Part shown: positions 45,563 to 54,606 of the stretch, piece after piece | Layout of the letters: each line of letters begins with the position of its first letter | How positions within the stretch are numbered: position 1 is the stretch's first letter | From: Novosphingobium kunmingense | GTDB taxonomy: Bacteria > Pseudomonadota > Alphaproteobacteria > Sphingomonadales > Sphingomonadaceae | Assembly (NCBI RefSeq): GCF_002813245.1 | Contig: NZ_PHUF01000005.1 | Location: 62,001-126,000, forward strand | Reading direction: 5' to 3' | DNA length: 64,000 nt | Notes under the pieces: generated by a model | What the model was told of the DNA's origin: nothing | The model's database searches: none | The model's input: the letters and a program-made list of their open reading frames with translations, nothing else | Program-made: the position numbers and the translations under genes

Positions 45563-47158
45563 TCAATCGCGGATCAGCGCCTTCAGCGTGTCGAGCCGGT
45601 CGGCTTCGTGCGCCGGCTTGTCGGCGCGGATGCGGTTGATGCGCGGAAAGCGCATGGCGACGCCCGACTTGTGGCGCTTGCTGTGGTGTACCGAATCGAA
45701 CGCGACCTCGAAGACCAGGCTCTTGTCGGTTTCGCGGACCGGGCCGAAGCGATTGACCGTGTGCTGGCGGATGTGCCGGTCCAGCCACTTCAACTCTTCG
45801 TCGGTGAAGCCGAAATAGGCCTTGCCGACCGGCAGTATTTCGGCGCCGGCATCAGGATCGCCATTCCAGCAGCCGAAGGTGAAATCCGAATAGAAGCTGC
45901 TGCGCTTGCCCGACCCGCGCTGGGCGTACATCAGCACGCAGTCGATCAACAGCGGATCGCGCTTCCACTTGTACCACAGCCCGGTCTTGCGCCCGGTGAC
46001 ATAGGGGCTGTCGCGGCGCTTGAGCATCACCCCCTCGATCGCGTCGTCGCGGGCGCGTTCGCGGATCCCGGCTAGTTCGGCAAAGTCCTTCGCCTCGATC
46101 GTCGCGCTAAGGTCGAAGCACTGCGGGTCGAGCCGCGGAACCAGGGCTTCGAGCACGCCGCGGCGTTCGTTCCACGGGCGCGGGCGGTGGTCCTCGCCCT
46201 CCAGCACAAGCACGTCGTAAAGCCGCACGAAGGCTGGGTAATCGGCCAGCATGGCCTTCGACACGGTCTTGCGCCCCAGCCGCTGCTGCAGCGCGTTGAA
46301 GCTGGCCGCACCGCCCTCATTCCCGCCCTGGTGGCTTCCGCGCACCAGCAGTTCCCCGTCGAGCGCGGCTGGGATCGCCAGTGCCGGGGCCAGTTCGGGA
46401 AACGTCGCGGTGATATCGTCGCCCGAGCGGCTGTAGATCCGCGTCTCGCCCGCAACGTGGACAAGTTGCACGCGGATCCCGTCCCATTTCCATTCGGCGG
46501 CATAGTCGGCCAGATCGAGTTCGAGGTCCTCGAGCGGGTGTGCCAGCATGAAGGGGCGGAACAGCGGCAGGTCGTCGGCCCGTGGCGGCTCGGCCCCGTG
46601 GGCGGCCCATGCGAACAGCGGCAGGTAGGGCGGGGCCTGACCGTGCCAGTATTCCTCGACATCGTCGACCGAGACGTCGAAGGCCTGGGCAAAGGCGGTC
46701 TTTGCGAGGCGCGCCGAAATACCGATCCGCATCGCCCCGGTCGCCAGCTTGAGAAGCGCATAACGGCCCGACGAATCGAGCCTGTCGAGGAGGCCAGCCA
46801 GTACGCGGGGGCCGGTGTTGCGATTGGCCGCCGAAAGCTCGGCCACGACCTCGCTCACGGTCGGCGGCGGGCCGCGCTCGCCCAGGGGGTCGGGCCATAG
46901 CAGGCTGGCGGTTTCGGCTGTATCGCCGACATAGTCGCGGCTGATCTGGAACAGCACCGGATCGACCCGCTCCATCAGCAGCGCGCGAATCGTGCTGGCC
47001 TTGATCGCGGGAAAGTTCAGCCCGTCGGTCAGCGCTGCCAGCGCCCAGCCGCGATCGGGGTCGGGCGTGTCGCGCAGATAGGTCGCCAGCAGCGCCAGCT
47101 TGGCGTTGCGCGACGGGGTAAAGACCAGCGCGTCGATCAAGGCGGCGAAACGGTCCAC
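45563..47158 (-). CDS. ATP-dependent DNA ligase of the ligase-exonuclease pair
   Basis: A 531-residue ATP-dependent DNA ligase, separate from the NAD ligase of replication. An N-terminal ligase domain (1-200) precedes the nucleotidyltransferase core: motif I EWKWDGIR with the adenylated Lys224, motif III-like FVRLYDVLVLEGEDHRP, motif IV EGVMLKRRD and motif V LWYKWKRD. An OB-fold domain ends the protein. It begins with the GTG at 47158, directly after the exonuclease stop. In bacteria this pair usually stands with an Lhr-like helicase and a PdeM-type phosphoesterase; neither is visible here. A DNA repair role is inferred. Confidence 0.93.
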   Translation of the reverse strand: MDRFAALIDALVFTPSRNAKLALLATYLRDTPDPDRGWALAALTDGLNFPAIKASTIRALLMERVDPVLFQISRDYVGDTAETASLLWPDPLGERGPPPTVSEVVAELSAANRNTGPRVLAGLLDRLDSSGRYALLKLATGAMRIGISARLAKTAFAQAFDVSVDDVEEYWHGQAPPYLPLFAWAAHGAEPPRADDLPLFRPFMLAHPLEDLELDLADYAAEWKWDGIRVQLVHVAGETRIYSRSGDDITATFPELAPALAIPAALDGELLVRGSHQGGNEGGAASFNALQQRLGRKTVSKAMLADYPAFVRLYDVLVLEGEDHRPRPWNERRGVLEALVPRLDPQCFDLSATIEAKDFAELAGIRERARDDAIEGVMLKRRDSPYVTGRKTGLWYKWKRDPLLIDCVLMYAQRGSGKRSSFYSDFTFGCWNGDPDAGAEILPVGKAYFGFTDEELKWLDRHIRQHTVNRFGPVRETDKSLVFEVAFDSVHHSKRHKSGVAMRFPRINRIRADKPAHEADRLDTLKALIRD

Positions 47159-48163
47159 CTAGTCGTCCTCGTCCTCGTAGCCGACCAGCGCCAGCGCGCG
47201 GGCCTTGCGCTGGTTGAGTTCGCACCAGCGCAGCAGCGCGTCCTCGCGGCCGTGGGTGATCCAGGTCTCGGCCGGGTCGACCTCGGCGATCGTGCGGGTC
47301 AATTCGCTCCAGTCAGCGTGGTCGGAGATGATCAGCGGCAGTTCGACGTTCCTCTGCCGAGCGCGCTGGCGCACCCGCATCCAGCCCGAGGCCATGGCGG
47401 TGATCGGGTCGGGCAGGCGGCGGCTCCACCGATCGCTCAGCGCGGATGGCGGGCACAGCGCGATCTGGCCCTGCAGCGCCGCCTTGGGCAGGCCGGCGAT
47501 CGGGCGCAAGTCGCCAAGGCCGACGCCCAGTTCCTCGTAAAGCCGGCACATCCGCTCCAGCGCGCCGTGAAGGTAGATCGGTTCGCCGTAGCCGGCCAGC
47601 CGCAGCTCGGCGATAACCCGCTGCGCCTTGCCCAGCGCATAGGCGCCGATCAGGACGCAGCGATCCGGATTGGCTTCGCGCGCGGCAAGCAGCTTGGCGA
47701 TCTCGTCCCCGATCGGCGGATGGTGGAAGATCGGCAGGCCAAACGTCGCCTCGGTGATGAAAACGTCGCAGGCAATCGGCTCGAACGCCGGGCAGGTGGG
47801 GTCGCTCCGGCGCTTGTAGTCGCCAGTGACAACGACCCGCTCGCCCGCGTGTTCGAGCAGTATCTGCGCCGATCCCAGCACGTGCCCGGCTGGCTGGTAA
47901 GTCGCAGTCACCCCGCCGGGCAGGTCGATCGTCTCGCCGTAGGCGACCGGCACCGCGCCAGCGTCGGTCTGGTAACGCAGTTGCATGATCGCCAGGGTCT
48001 GCGGCGTGGCAATGGTGGTGCCGTGGCCGCCGCGCGCATGATCGGCATGGCCGTGGGTGACCAGCGCGGTGTCGACCGGGCGCGCCGGGTCGATCCAGCA
48101 ATCGGCTGGCAGCACGCGGATGCCCATCGGCTCTGCCTTGATCCAGGAAAAGGACGCGGCCAC
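47159..48163 (-). CDS. Ligase-associated MBL-fold DNA exonuclease
   Basis: A 334-residue metallo-beta-lactamase/beta-CASP nuclease of the type found next to ATP-dependent ligases. The metal motif is HGHADHARG (His37, His39, Asp41, His42). Further ligands lie in QPAGHVLGSAQI and in VVTGDYKRRSDPTCPAFEPI. It is related to CPSF73/Artemis nucleases. The GTG at 48163 (MAASFSWIKAEP) matches the usual start; the ATG at 48127 would remove the SWIKAEP block. The stop abuts the ligase start. Confidence 0.92.
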   Translation of the reverse strand: MAASFSWIKAEPMGIRVLPADCWIDPARPVDTALVTHGHADHARGGHGTTIATPQTLAIMQLRYQTDAGAVPVAYGETIDLPGGVTATYQPAGHVLGSAQILLEHAGERVVVTGDYKRRSDPTCPAFEPIACDVFITEATFGLPIFHHPPIGDEIAKLLAAREANPDRCVLIGAYALGKAQRVIAELRLAGYGEPIYLHGALERMCRLYEELGVGLGDLRPIAGLPKAALQGQIALCPPSALSDRWSRRLPDPITAMASGWMRVRQRARQRNVELPLIISDHADWSELTRTIAEVDPAETWITHGREDALLRWCELNQRKARALALVGYEDEDD

Positions 48164-48218
48164 CCGTGTCTAACGAGACAGCGGGCGGCGCAGTTCCATG
48201 ACGGTGGCGGCCTTCGGT

Positions 48219-50606
48219 CTAGTCGGTGCCGTCCTCGCTGGGCTCGGGCGCGGCCTTGGGCTTCTTGCTCCGCGGCTTGGCCTTGGCCACCTCGGCCTTG
48301 GCCTTGGCACCGCGGGGCAGCTTGGGCGGGGCGGGGGTAAGCTCGAAGGCGAGCGACCCGTCCTTGACCGACACGTGGACCTCGCCGCCATGGCGCAGCT
48401 TGCCGAACAGCAGTTCCTCCGCCAGCGGCTGCTTGACCTTCTCCTGGATGAGGCGGGCCATCGGTCGCGCGCCATAGAGCTTGTCGTAGCCGCGCGCGCC
48501 CAGCCATTCGCGGGCATCGCCGTCGAACTGGATGTGGACGTTCTGGTCGGCCAGTTGCAGTTCGAGCTGGAGGACGAACTTGTCGACCACGCGGCTGATC
48601 GTCTCGGTGCCGAGATAGGCGAAGGGCACGATCGCATCGAGACGGTTGCGGAATTCGGGGCTGAACATCCGTTTTACCGCTTCGTCGCCGGCGTCTTCCT
48701 TGCTGACGTCGCCAAAACCGATGCCCTGCTTGGCCATGTCCGACGCGCCGGCGTTGGTGGTCATGATCAGAACCACGTTGCGGAAATCGACAGTCTTGCC
48801 GTGGTGGTCGGTCAGGCGGCCGTTGTCCATCACCTGCAAGAGGATGTTGAACAGGTCGGGGTGGGCCTTTTCGATCTCGTCCAAGAGCAGGACGCAATGC
48901 GGCTGCTGGTCCACGGCATCGGTCAGAAGTCCGCCTTGGTCGTAGCCGACATAACCCGGAGGCGCGCCGATCAGGCGGCTGACCGAATGGCGCTCCATGT
49001 ATTCCGACATGTCGAAGCGCTGGATCGGAATCCCCAGGATGTCGGCGAGCTGCTTCGACACTTCGGTCTTGCCGACGCCGGTCGGGCCGGAGAACAGGAA
49101 CGAGCCGATCGGTTTTTCCGGATCGCGCAGGCCCGCGCGGCTCAGCTTCATGGCGCTCGACAGCACCTCGATCGCCTTGTCCTGGCCGAATACCACGCGC
49201 TTCAGGTCGCGCTCGAGGTGCTCGAGCGCGGTGCGGTCGTCGCTGGACACGGATTTGGGCGGAATGCGCGCCATGGTGGCGATCACGGCCTCGATCTCGC
49301 GGCCGGTGATGGTCTTCTTGCGCTTGTTGGGCGGTACCAGCATCTGCATCGCGCCGACTTCGTCGATCACGTCGATCGCCTTGTCGGGCAGCTTGCGGTC
49401 GTTGATGTAGCGCGCCGACAGCTCGACCGCCGTCTTGATCGCCTCGGGCGTGTACTTGACCTTGTGGTGTTCCTCGAAGGCGGTTCGCAGGCCTTTCAGG
49501 ATCTTGATCGTGTCCTCGACCGTGGGTTCGTTGACGTCGATCTTCTGGAACCGGCGCAGCAGCGCGCGATCCTTTTCGAAGTGGTTGCGGAACTCCTTGT
49601 AGGTGGTCGATCCGATGCAGCGGATCGTCCCGCCTGACAGCGCCGGCTTAAGGAGGTTCGAGGCGTCCATCGCCCCGCCGCTGGTCGCGCCGGCACCGAT
49701 CACGGTGTGGATCTCGTCGATGAACAGGACCGCGTGGGGCATCTTCTCGAGTTCGGAAACGACCTGCTTCAGCCGTTCCTCGAAATCGCCGCGATAGCGG
49801 GTGCCGGCCAGCAGCGCGCCCATGTCGAGGCTGTAGATCACCGCCTCTGACAGCACTTCGGGCACCTCGCCCTCGACGATCTTGCGCGCCAGGCCCTCGG
49901 CGATCGCGGTCTTGCCGACGCCGGGATCGCCGACATAGAGCGGGTTGTTCTTCGATCGGCGGCAAAGGATCTGGATCGTGCGGTCGACTTCGGGCCCGCG
50001 GCCGATCAGCGGATCGACCTTCCCCGCCAGCGCCTTCTCGTTGAGGTTGACCGTGAACTGGTCGAGCGCGGTTTCCTTCTTGCCATCCTTCGATGCCGCG
50101 GCCTTTTCCTCCTGGGCGGGGGCTTCCTGCTCGGCGCCCTTGGGGCTGCGGTCCTCGATCCGCTTGCCGCCCTTGCCGATGCCGTGGCTGATGAAGCTGA
50201 CCGCATCGAGGCGGCTCATGTCCTGCTGCTGCAGGAAATAGACCGCGTAGCTGTCGCGTTCGGAAAACAGCGCTACCAGGACGTTGGCTCCGGTCACAGT
50301 GTCCTTGCCCGAAGACTGCACGTGGAGAATGGCGCGCTGGATCACCCGCTGGAACCCCGCGGTCGGCGCCGGATCACCCTTTTCCTGGGTCTTAAGGGAC
50401 TGATATTCCTGATCAAGGTATTGTTTTACCACCTCGCCCAGTTCGCCCAGGTCCACCCCGCAGGCCTGCATCACCTGGGCGGCGTCGGCATCGTCGATCA
50501 GTGCCAGCAGCAGATGCTCGAGCGTCGCATACTCGTGGCTGCGCTCCGACGCGTTGGCGAGCGCCGCATGGAGGGTCTTCTCGAGGCTCTGGGCAAAGCT
50601 TGGCAT
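48219..50606 (-). CDS. clpA: ATP-dependent Clp protease ATP-binding subunit ClpA
   Basis: AAA+ unfoldase that feeds ClpP. 795 residues: the N domain (1-145, MPSFAQSLEKTLHAALANAS), D1 with Walker A GDPGVGKT (226-233), and D2 with GPTGVGKTEVSKQL. The ClpP-docking loop IGF is present in KQGIGFGDV, so it can dock on ClpP. The C-terminal tail is Ala/Lys/Pro-rich. No clpS is adjacent. On the minus strand CCCATATA at about 50694 resembles the -10 of a heat-shock promoter, but the -35 is poor. Confidence 0.96.
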   Translation of the reverse strand: MPSFAQSLEKTLHAALANASERSHEYATLEHLLLALIDDADAAQVMQACGVDLGELGEVVKQYLDQEYQSLKTQEKGDPAPTAGFQRVIQRAILHVQSSGKDTVTGANVLVALFSERDSYAVYFLQQQDMSRLDAVSFISHGIGKGGKRIEDRSPKGAEQEAPAQEEKAAASKDGKKETALDQFTVNLNEKALAGKVDPLIGRGPEVDRTIQILCRRSKNNPLYVGDPGVGKTAIAEGLARKIVEGEVPEVLSEAVIYSLDMGALLAGTRYRGDFEERLKQVVSELEKMPHAVLFIDEIHTVIGAGATSGGAMDASNLLKPALSGGTIRCIGSTTYKEFRNHFEKDRALLRRFQKIDVNEPTVEDTIKILKGLRTAFEEHHKVKYTPEAIKTAVELSARYINDRKLPDKAIDVIDEVGAMQMLVPPNKRKKTITGREIEAVIATMARIPPKSVSSDDRTALEHLERDLKRVVFGQDKAIEVLSSAMKLSRAGLRDPEKPIGSFLFSGPTGVGKTEVSKQLADILGIPIQRFDMSEYMERHSVSRLIGAPPGYVGYDQGGLLTDAVDQQPHCVLLLDEIEKAHPDLFNILLQVMDNGRLTDHHGKTVDFRNVVLIMTTNAGASDMAKQGIGFGDVSKEDAGDEAVKRMFSPEFRNRLDAIVPFAYLGTETISRVVDKFVLQLELQLADQNVHIQFDGDAREWLGARGYDKLYGARPMARLIQEKVKQPLAEELLFGKLRHGGEVHVSVKDGSLAFELTPAPPKLPRGAKAKAEVAKAKPRSKKPKAAPEPSEDGTD

Positions 50607-50740
50607 CTAGCTGTCTCTTTCGGGGGGCAGGGTGGCATTGGCGGGTAGCAACCGCATTGTCGGAGAATATGAACGGGTGTGCTGAACGGAACCTATATGG
50701 GAAGCCTGCGCCAGTGCGAAAAGGGCGGCGCGGCCGGCCA

Positions 50741-50941
50741 TCAGTCGGTTCGCGTTCTGAACAGCGCGTCGGCCGCGGCGCGGTGGGCGCCGGCCTTGTC
50801 GCGGTGGGCGCGCACCCGGGCGATTTCCGCCTCCAGCAGGACGATCCGTTTGGCCAGTTCGTCCTGGGAATAGGGATCAAGCACTTCCTTTGCCAGCAGG
50901 CTGGCCGCATCGCCTTTTGCGCGGGGCAGGTCGTCTTCCAT
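50741..50941 (-). CDS. DUF1192 small protein
   Basis: A 66-residue protein. MEDDLPRAKGDAASLLAKEV is followed by LDPYSQDELAKRIVLLEAEI, the DUF1192 signature, and a coiled-coil-like helix. The function is unknown. The ATG at 50941 is chosen from the family start. It stands alone 134 bases upstream of clpA and diverges from the quinone oxidoreductase across 104 bases. Confidence 0.85.
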   Translation of the reverse strand: MEDDLPRAKGDAASLLAKEVLDPYSQDELAKRIVLLEAEIARVRAHRDKAGAHRAAADALFRTRTD

Positions 50942-51045
50942 CCGGCGGGCAGAATCGGATGAGTTAGCCTTGCTGTCAACACGTTGCCGCATTAGGGGCA
51001 GAGGCGTTGCGATATGGCAACAGCGCAAAAGGCGCAGGGGCAGGA

Positions 51046-52053
51046 ATGACCGGGCAACTACCTGAAACCATGACGGCAATCGGCTTCGAAGCGCCGGGCG
51101 GGCCGGAGGTGCTGCAGCCCTTGACGCTGCCCGTCCCGCAGCCGGGCGAGGGCCAGGTCTTGGTCCGCGTCGCCTTTGCCGGGGTCAACCGGCCGGACGT
51201 GATCCAGCGCCAGGGCTTCTATCCGCCGCCGCCGGGCGCTTCGCCGCTGTGCGGGCTGGAGGTCTCGGGCACGGTAGTCGCGCTCGGCACGGGCGTCGAT
51301 GCTGCGATGCTGGACCAGTCTGTCTGCGCGCTCGTCGCGGGGGGCGGCTATGCCGAATATTGCCTCGCCGAGGTGGGCCAGTGCCTGCCGGTGCCGGCGG
51401 GCCTTTCGTTGGCCGAGGCGGCAGCACTTCCCGAAACGCTGTTCACCGTGTGGCACAACGTGTTCGAGCGCGGCTATGTCCGCGATGGCGAGACGATTCT
51501 CGTCCACGGCGGCACCAGCGGCATCGGCTCGATGGCGGCGATGCTCGGCCGGTTGATGGGGGTCAGGGTCATCGTCACTTGCGGCGGGGCCGACAAGTGC
51601 GCCGCTGCGCTCCAAATCGGGGCCGCCCACGCGATCGACTACAAGGCGACCGACTTCGTCGAGGAGGTGCTGCGGCTGACAGGCGGCGTGGGCGTCGCCA
51701 TGGTGCTCGACATGGTCGCTGGCGATTATGTGCCGCGCAACCTCAAGTGCCTGGCCGACGATGGCCGCCACGTGACCATCGCGGTCCAGGGCGGGGTGCG
51801 CGCCGAACTCAACATGGCCGAGGTCATGCGCCGCCGCCTGATGCTGACCGGATCGACGCTGCGCCCGCGCTCGACCCTGTTCAAGGCCCTGCTCGCGCAG
51901 GAAATTGCCGAGAACGCCTGGCCCTTCGTCGAATCGGGTCAGCTGCGCCCGGTAATGGACCGGACCTTCCCCCTGGCCGAGGCCGCTGCCGCCCATGCCC
52001 GGATGGAAAGCGGCGATCACGTCGGCAAGATCGTGCTCGAGGTCGCGGGCTAG
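51046..52053 (+). CDS. NAD(P)H quinone oxidoreductase (MDR superfamily)
   Basis: A 335-residue zinc-free medium-chain dehydrogenase/reductase of the QOR (PIG3-like) type. GroES-like half with VRVAFAGVNRPDVIQRQGFY and PPPPGASPLCGLEVSG; Rossmann half with ILVHGGTSGIGSMAAML. No catalytic zinc ligands. It probably reduces quinones or alpha,beta-unsaturated carbonyls with NADPH. The ATG at 51046 has AGGGG/AGGA just upstream. Confidence 0.9.
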   Translation: MTGQLPETMTAIGFEAPGGPEVLQPLTLPVPQPGEGQVLVRVAFAGVNRPDVIQRQGFYPPPPGASPLCGLEVSGTVVALGTGVDAAMLDQSVCALVAGGGYAEYCLAEVGQCLPVPAGLSLAEAAALPETLFTVWHNVFERGYVRDGETILVHGGTSGIGSMAAMLGRLMGVRVIVTCGGADKCAAALQIGAAHAIDYKATDFVEEVLRLTGGVGVAMVLDMVAGDYVPRNLKCLADDGRHVTIAVQGGVRAELNMAEVMRRRLMLTGSTLRPRSTLFKALLAQEIAENAWPFVESGQLRPVMDRTFPLAEAAAAHARMESGDHVGKIVLEVAG

Positions 52054-52107
52054 AGCCACTTCGGGCCTTGCCCTCCGGCGCCAAAGCGCCTAAATCACCG
52101 CGCGAAC

Positions 52108-52139
52108 GGCCGCTCCGCAAGGGGCGGCCCTATTATTTT
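52108..52139 (+). terminator. Intrinsic terminator between the quinone oxidoreductase and trcR
   Basis: GGCCGCTCC (52108-52116) pairs with GGGGCGGCC (52121-52129), one wobble, with a GCAA tetraloop. TATTATTTT follows. Confidence 0.8.
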
Positions 52140-52156
52140 CCGACGGAGAAAACCCC

Positions 52157-52858
52157 GTGTCCCAGCCGACCCCGCTTATGCCGCATGCGACCGCTTCCTG
52201 GCTGGTCGACAACACCGCGCTGAGCTTCGAACAGATCGCCGAGTTCTGCGGTCTCCACATCCTCGAGGTCCAGGCCATGGCCGACGACCTTGCCAGTTCG
52301 AAGTACACCGGCCGCGATCCTGTGCGCTCGGGCGAACTGACCATGGCCGAAATCGAAAAAGGCCAGGCCGACGCGTCCTATTCGCTCAAGATGCAGAAGG
52401 CGCCGGTCACCGTCAGCCGCACCAAGGGCCCGCGCTACACCCCGGTGTCCAAGCGCCAGGACAAGCCCGACGGCATCGCCTGGATCCTGCGCGCGCACCC
52501 CGAAATCTCGGACGCGCAGATCGGCAAGCTGATCGGCACGACCCGCAACACCATTGCCGCGATCCGCGACCGCAGCCACTGGAACATCGCCAACATCCAG
52601 CCCAAGGATCCGGTGACCCTGGGCCTGTGCAGCCAGCGCGAACTCGACGGGATCGTCGCCAAGGCCGCGAAGAAGGCCGGGCTCCAGGACGTCGAAGGCG
52701 ACGATGCCCGCCTGGTCGACGACAAGGTCGCCCTGATCGAGGAACTGCGCGCCGAACGCGAAGCCCAGGGCAAGGCCGCCGCCGAAGCCGCGCAGGAAGC
52801 CGAAGCCGCCGCCTGGCTCGAAGCCAAGCGCGCTGCCGAAGCCGCCGGCGAGGAATAG
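52157..52858 (+). CDS. trcR: Cell cycle transcriptional regulator TrcR (DUF1013)
   Basis: A 233-residue alphaproteobacterial regulator, known in Caulobacter as TrcR and reported to act with RNA polymerase in cell-cycle transcription. Start SQPTPLMPHATASWLVDNTA; the central block AWILRAHPEISDAQIGKLIG has a helix-turn-helix appearance. The last 50 residues form a charged Ala/Glu-rich helix. The GTG at 52157 is preceded by GGAGAA. The preceding terminator makes it a separate unit. Confidence 0.9.
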   Translation: MSQPTPLMPHATASWLVDNTALSFEQIAEFCGLHILEVQAMADDLASSKYTGRDPVRSGELTMAEIEKGQADASYSLKMQKAPVTVSRTKGPRYTPVSKRQDKPDGIAWILRAHPEISDAQIGKLIGTTRNTIAAIRDRSHWNIANIQPKDPVTLGLCSQRELDGIVAKAAKKAGLQDVEGDDARLVDDKVALIEELRAEREAQGKAAAEAAQEAEAAAWLEAKRAAEAAGEE

Positions 52859-52884
52859 TCGCCCGCGCGAGGCACGCATGACGC

Positions 52885-52931
52885 TTGCCCTGCCGCCTGC
52901 GGTGGGGTTAATCTGTTTACATGGATGTAAA
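52885..52931 (+). promoter_or_regulatory. Putative leaderless promoter and operator of the acyl-CoA ligase
   Basis: TTGCCC (52885-52890) and TTAATC (52908-52913) form a -35/-10 pair with a 17-base spacer, predicting transcription start at about 52920, at the ATG. A perfect inverted repeat TTTACAT-GG-ATGTAAA (52916-52931) covers the start codon. That is a good site for a TetR- or GntR-type repressor. The regulator is not identified. Confidence 0.5.
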
Positions 52932-54606
52932 TAATCCGACGGGAGAGCCGTGGAAGGCGCACTATGCCCACCCTTGCGCGTGGGACATGCAATTTCCGCC
53001 GCTGTCGCTCCCGGAATTCTTTGCCGATGCGGCGCGGCGCCACGCCGATAAGCCGCTCGTCGATTTCCTCGGCCGGCGCTATTCCTATTCCGAACTCTAC
53101 CGCGAGGCCTTGTGCTTTGCCGCAGGCTTGCAGCAGAGGGGGGTGGCCAAGGGTGATCGGGTCGGCCTGTTCCTGCCCAACGTGCCGATCTACGTCGCCG
53201 CCTATTACGGGGCGATGATCGCCGGTGCGATCGCGGTCAACTTCAGCCCGCTTTACACTGCGCCCGAACTAGAGGCGCAGGTCGAGGATTCGGGTATCCG
53301 CGCGCTGGTGACGATCGATTCGGCTGCGCTTCTGCCCACCGCGCTCGAGGTGCTCGACCGCAGCTCGCTCGAAACGCTGGTGGTCGGCTCGCTCGCCGAT
53401 GCGTTGCCCTGGGGCAAGGGTCTGGCGCTGCGCCTTCTCGGGCGAAAGACGCTAACCGCGGTGCCCAAGCGCCCCGACGTAGCGCGGTGGTCCGACGTGC
53501 TTCTTTACGACAGTTCGCCAGAGCCCGTCGCGATCGATCCCGTGGAGGATCTTGCCCTGCTGCAATACACCGGCGGCACCACCGGCACGCCAAAGGGCGC
53601 CATGCTGACCCACCAGAACCTGTCCGCCAACGCCCGCCAGGTCGAGGAGATCGACCCGCGCAAGGGCGAGCGCGACATGATCATGGGGGTGCTGCCCCTG
53701 TTCCACGTCTTCGCCAACGTCTGCGTTCTGAACCGCACCGTGGCCAACGGCGGCTGCATCGCCATGCTGCCGCGGTTCGATGCCGGCCAGGCGCTGAAGA
53801 CCCTGGAGCGGGTCAGGGCCACGGCGATGCCGGGGGTGCCGACCATGTACCAGGCGCTGCTCGATCATCCGGATCTGGCGCGAACCGACTTCTCCTCGCT
53901 GCGGGTGTGCATATCGGGCGGGGCGCCGCTACCGGCGCCGCTCAAGGAGCGTTTCGAAGCGGCGACGGCTGCGCGGCTTGTCGAAGGTTACGGCCTGACC
54001 GAAACCTCGGGCGTGGTTTCTACCAATCCCTACGAGGGCGAGGACCGTGCCGGGACGATCGGCCAGCCGCTGCCCGCAACGCGGATCCGCCTGCTCGACA
54101 AGGAAGACCCGCTGCGCGATGCGCCGCCGGGTGAACCGGGCGAGCTTGCCATCCAGGGCCCGCAGGTAATGCGAGGCTACTGGCGCCGACCCGAAGCCGC
54201 TGCCGCCGCCTTTGCCGAACGCGAGGACGGCCGCTGGCTGCGCACCGGCGATGTCGCGACGATCGATGCGGAGGGCTATCTGCAGATTGTCGACCGGATC
54301 AAGGACATGATCGCGGTTGGCGGATTCAAGGTCTTCCCCAGCCAGGTCGAGGCGGTGATCGCCGAACATCCGGCAGTGAAGGAGGTGCTGGTGATCGGCG
54401 TACCCGACGCCTACCGCGGCGAAAGCCCGCGCGCCTACGTCACCTTGGCAGAAGGGGCGAGCGAAACCGGCGACAGGTTGCGCGACTGGCTCAACGCCCG
54501 CCTCGGCAAGCACGAGCGGGTCGACCGGGTCGTGGTGCGCGACAGCCTGCCCAAGACGATGATCGGCAAGCTTGATCGCAAGGCGCTGCGCGCCGAAGTC
54601 CTTTAG
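52921..54606 (+). CDS. Long-chain fatty acid-CoA ligase
   Basis: A 561-residue AMP-forming acyl-CoA synthetase of the FadD type. It activates fatty acids with ATP for beta-oxidation or lipid synthesis. P-loop-like signature LQYTGGTTGTPKGAMLTH, adenylate motif VEGYGLTETSG, hinge DRIKDMIAVGGFKVFPSQ and the C-terminal catalytic Lys in PKTMIGKLDRKAL. The ATG at 52921 has no Shine-Dalgarno, in keeping with a leaderless mRNA. Its stop overlaps the convergent bactofilin stop by four bases. Confidence 0.93.
   Translation: MDVNNPTGEPWKAHYAHPCAWDMQFPPLSLPEFFADAARRHADKPLVDFLGRRYSYSELYREALCFAAGLQQRGVAKGDRVGLFLPNVPIYVAAYYGAMIAGAIAVNFSPLYTAPELEAQVEDSGIRALVTIDSAALLPTALEVLDRSSLETLVVGSLADALPWGKGLALRLLGRKTLTAVPKRPDVARWSDVLLYDSSPEPVAIDPVEDLALLQYTGGTTGTPKGAMLTHQNLSANARQVEEIDPRKGERDMIMGVLPLFHVFANVCVLNRTVANGGCIAMLPRFDAGQALKTLERVRATAMPGVPTMYQALLDHPDLARTDFSSLRVCISGGAPLPAPLKERFEAATAARLVEGYGLTETSGVVSTNPYEGEDRAGTIGQPLPATRIRLLDKEDPLRDAPPGEPGELAIQGPQVMRGYWRRPEAAAAAFAEREDGRWLRTGDVATIDAEGYLQIVDRIKDMIAVGGFKVFPSQVEAVIAEHPAVKEVLVIGVPDAYRGESPRAYVTLAEGASETGDRLRDWLNARLGKHERVDRVVVRDSLPKTMIGKLDRKALRAEVL

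Noticed and set aside
48198..49637. 479-codon open frame antisense to clpA
   Set aside because: Shadow of a strongly conserved AAA+ gene with no recognisable domain.
50690..50725. Heat-shock sigma-32 type promoter for clpA
   Set aside because: CCCATATA resembles the -10, but the -35 region (CCCTTTTC) is far from CTTGAA.
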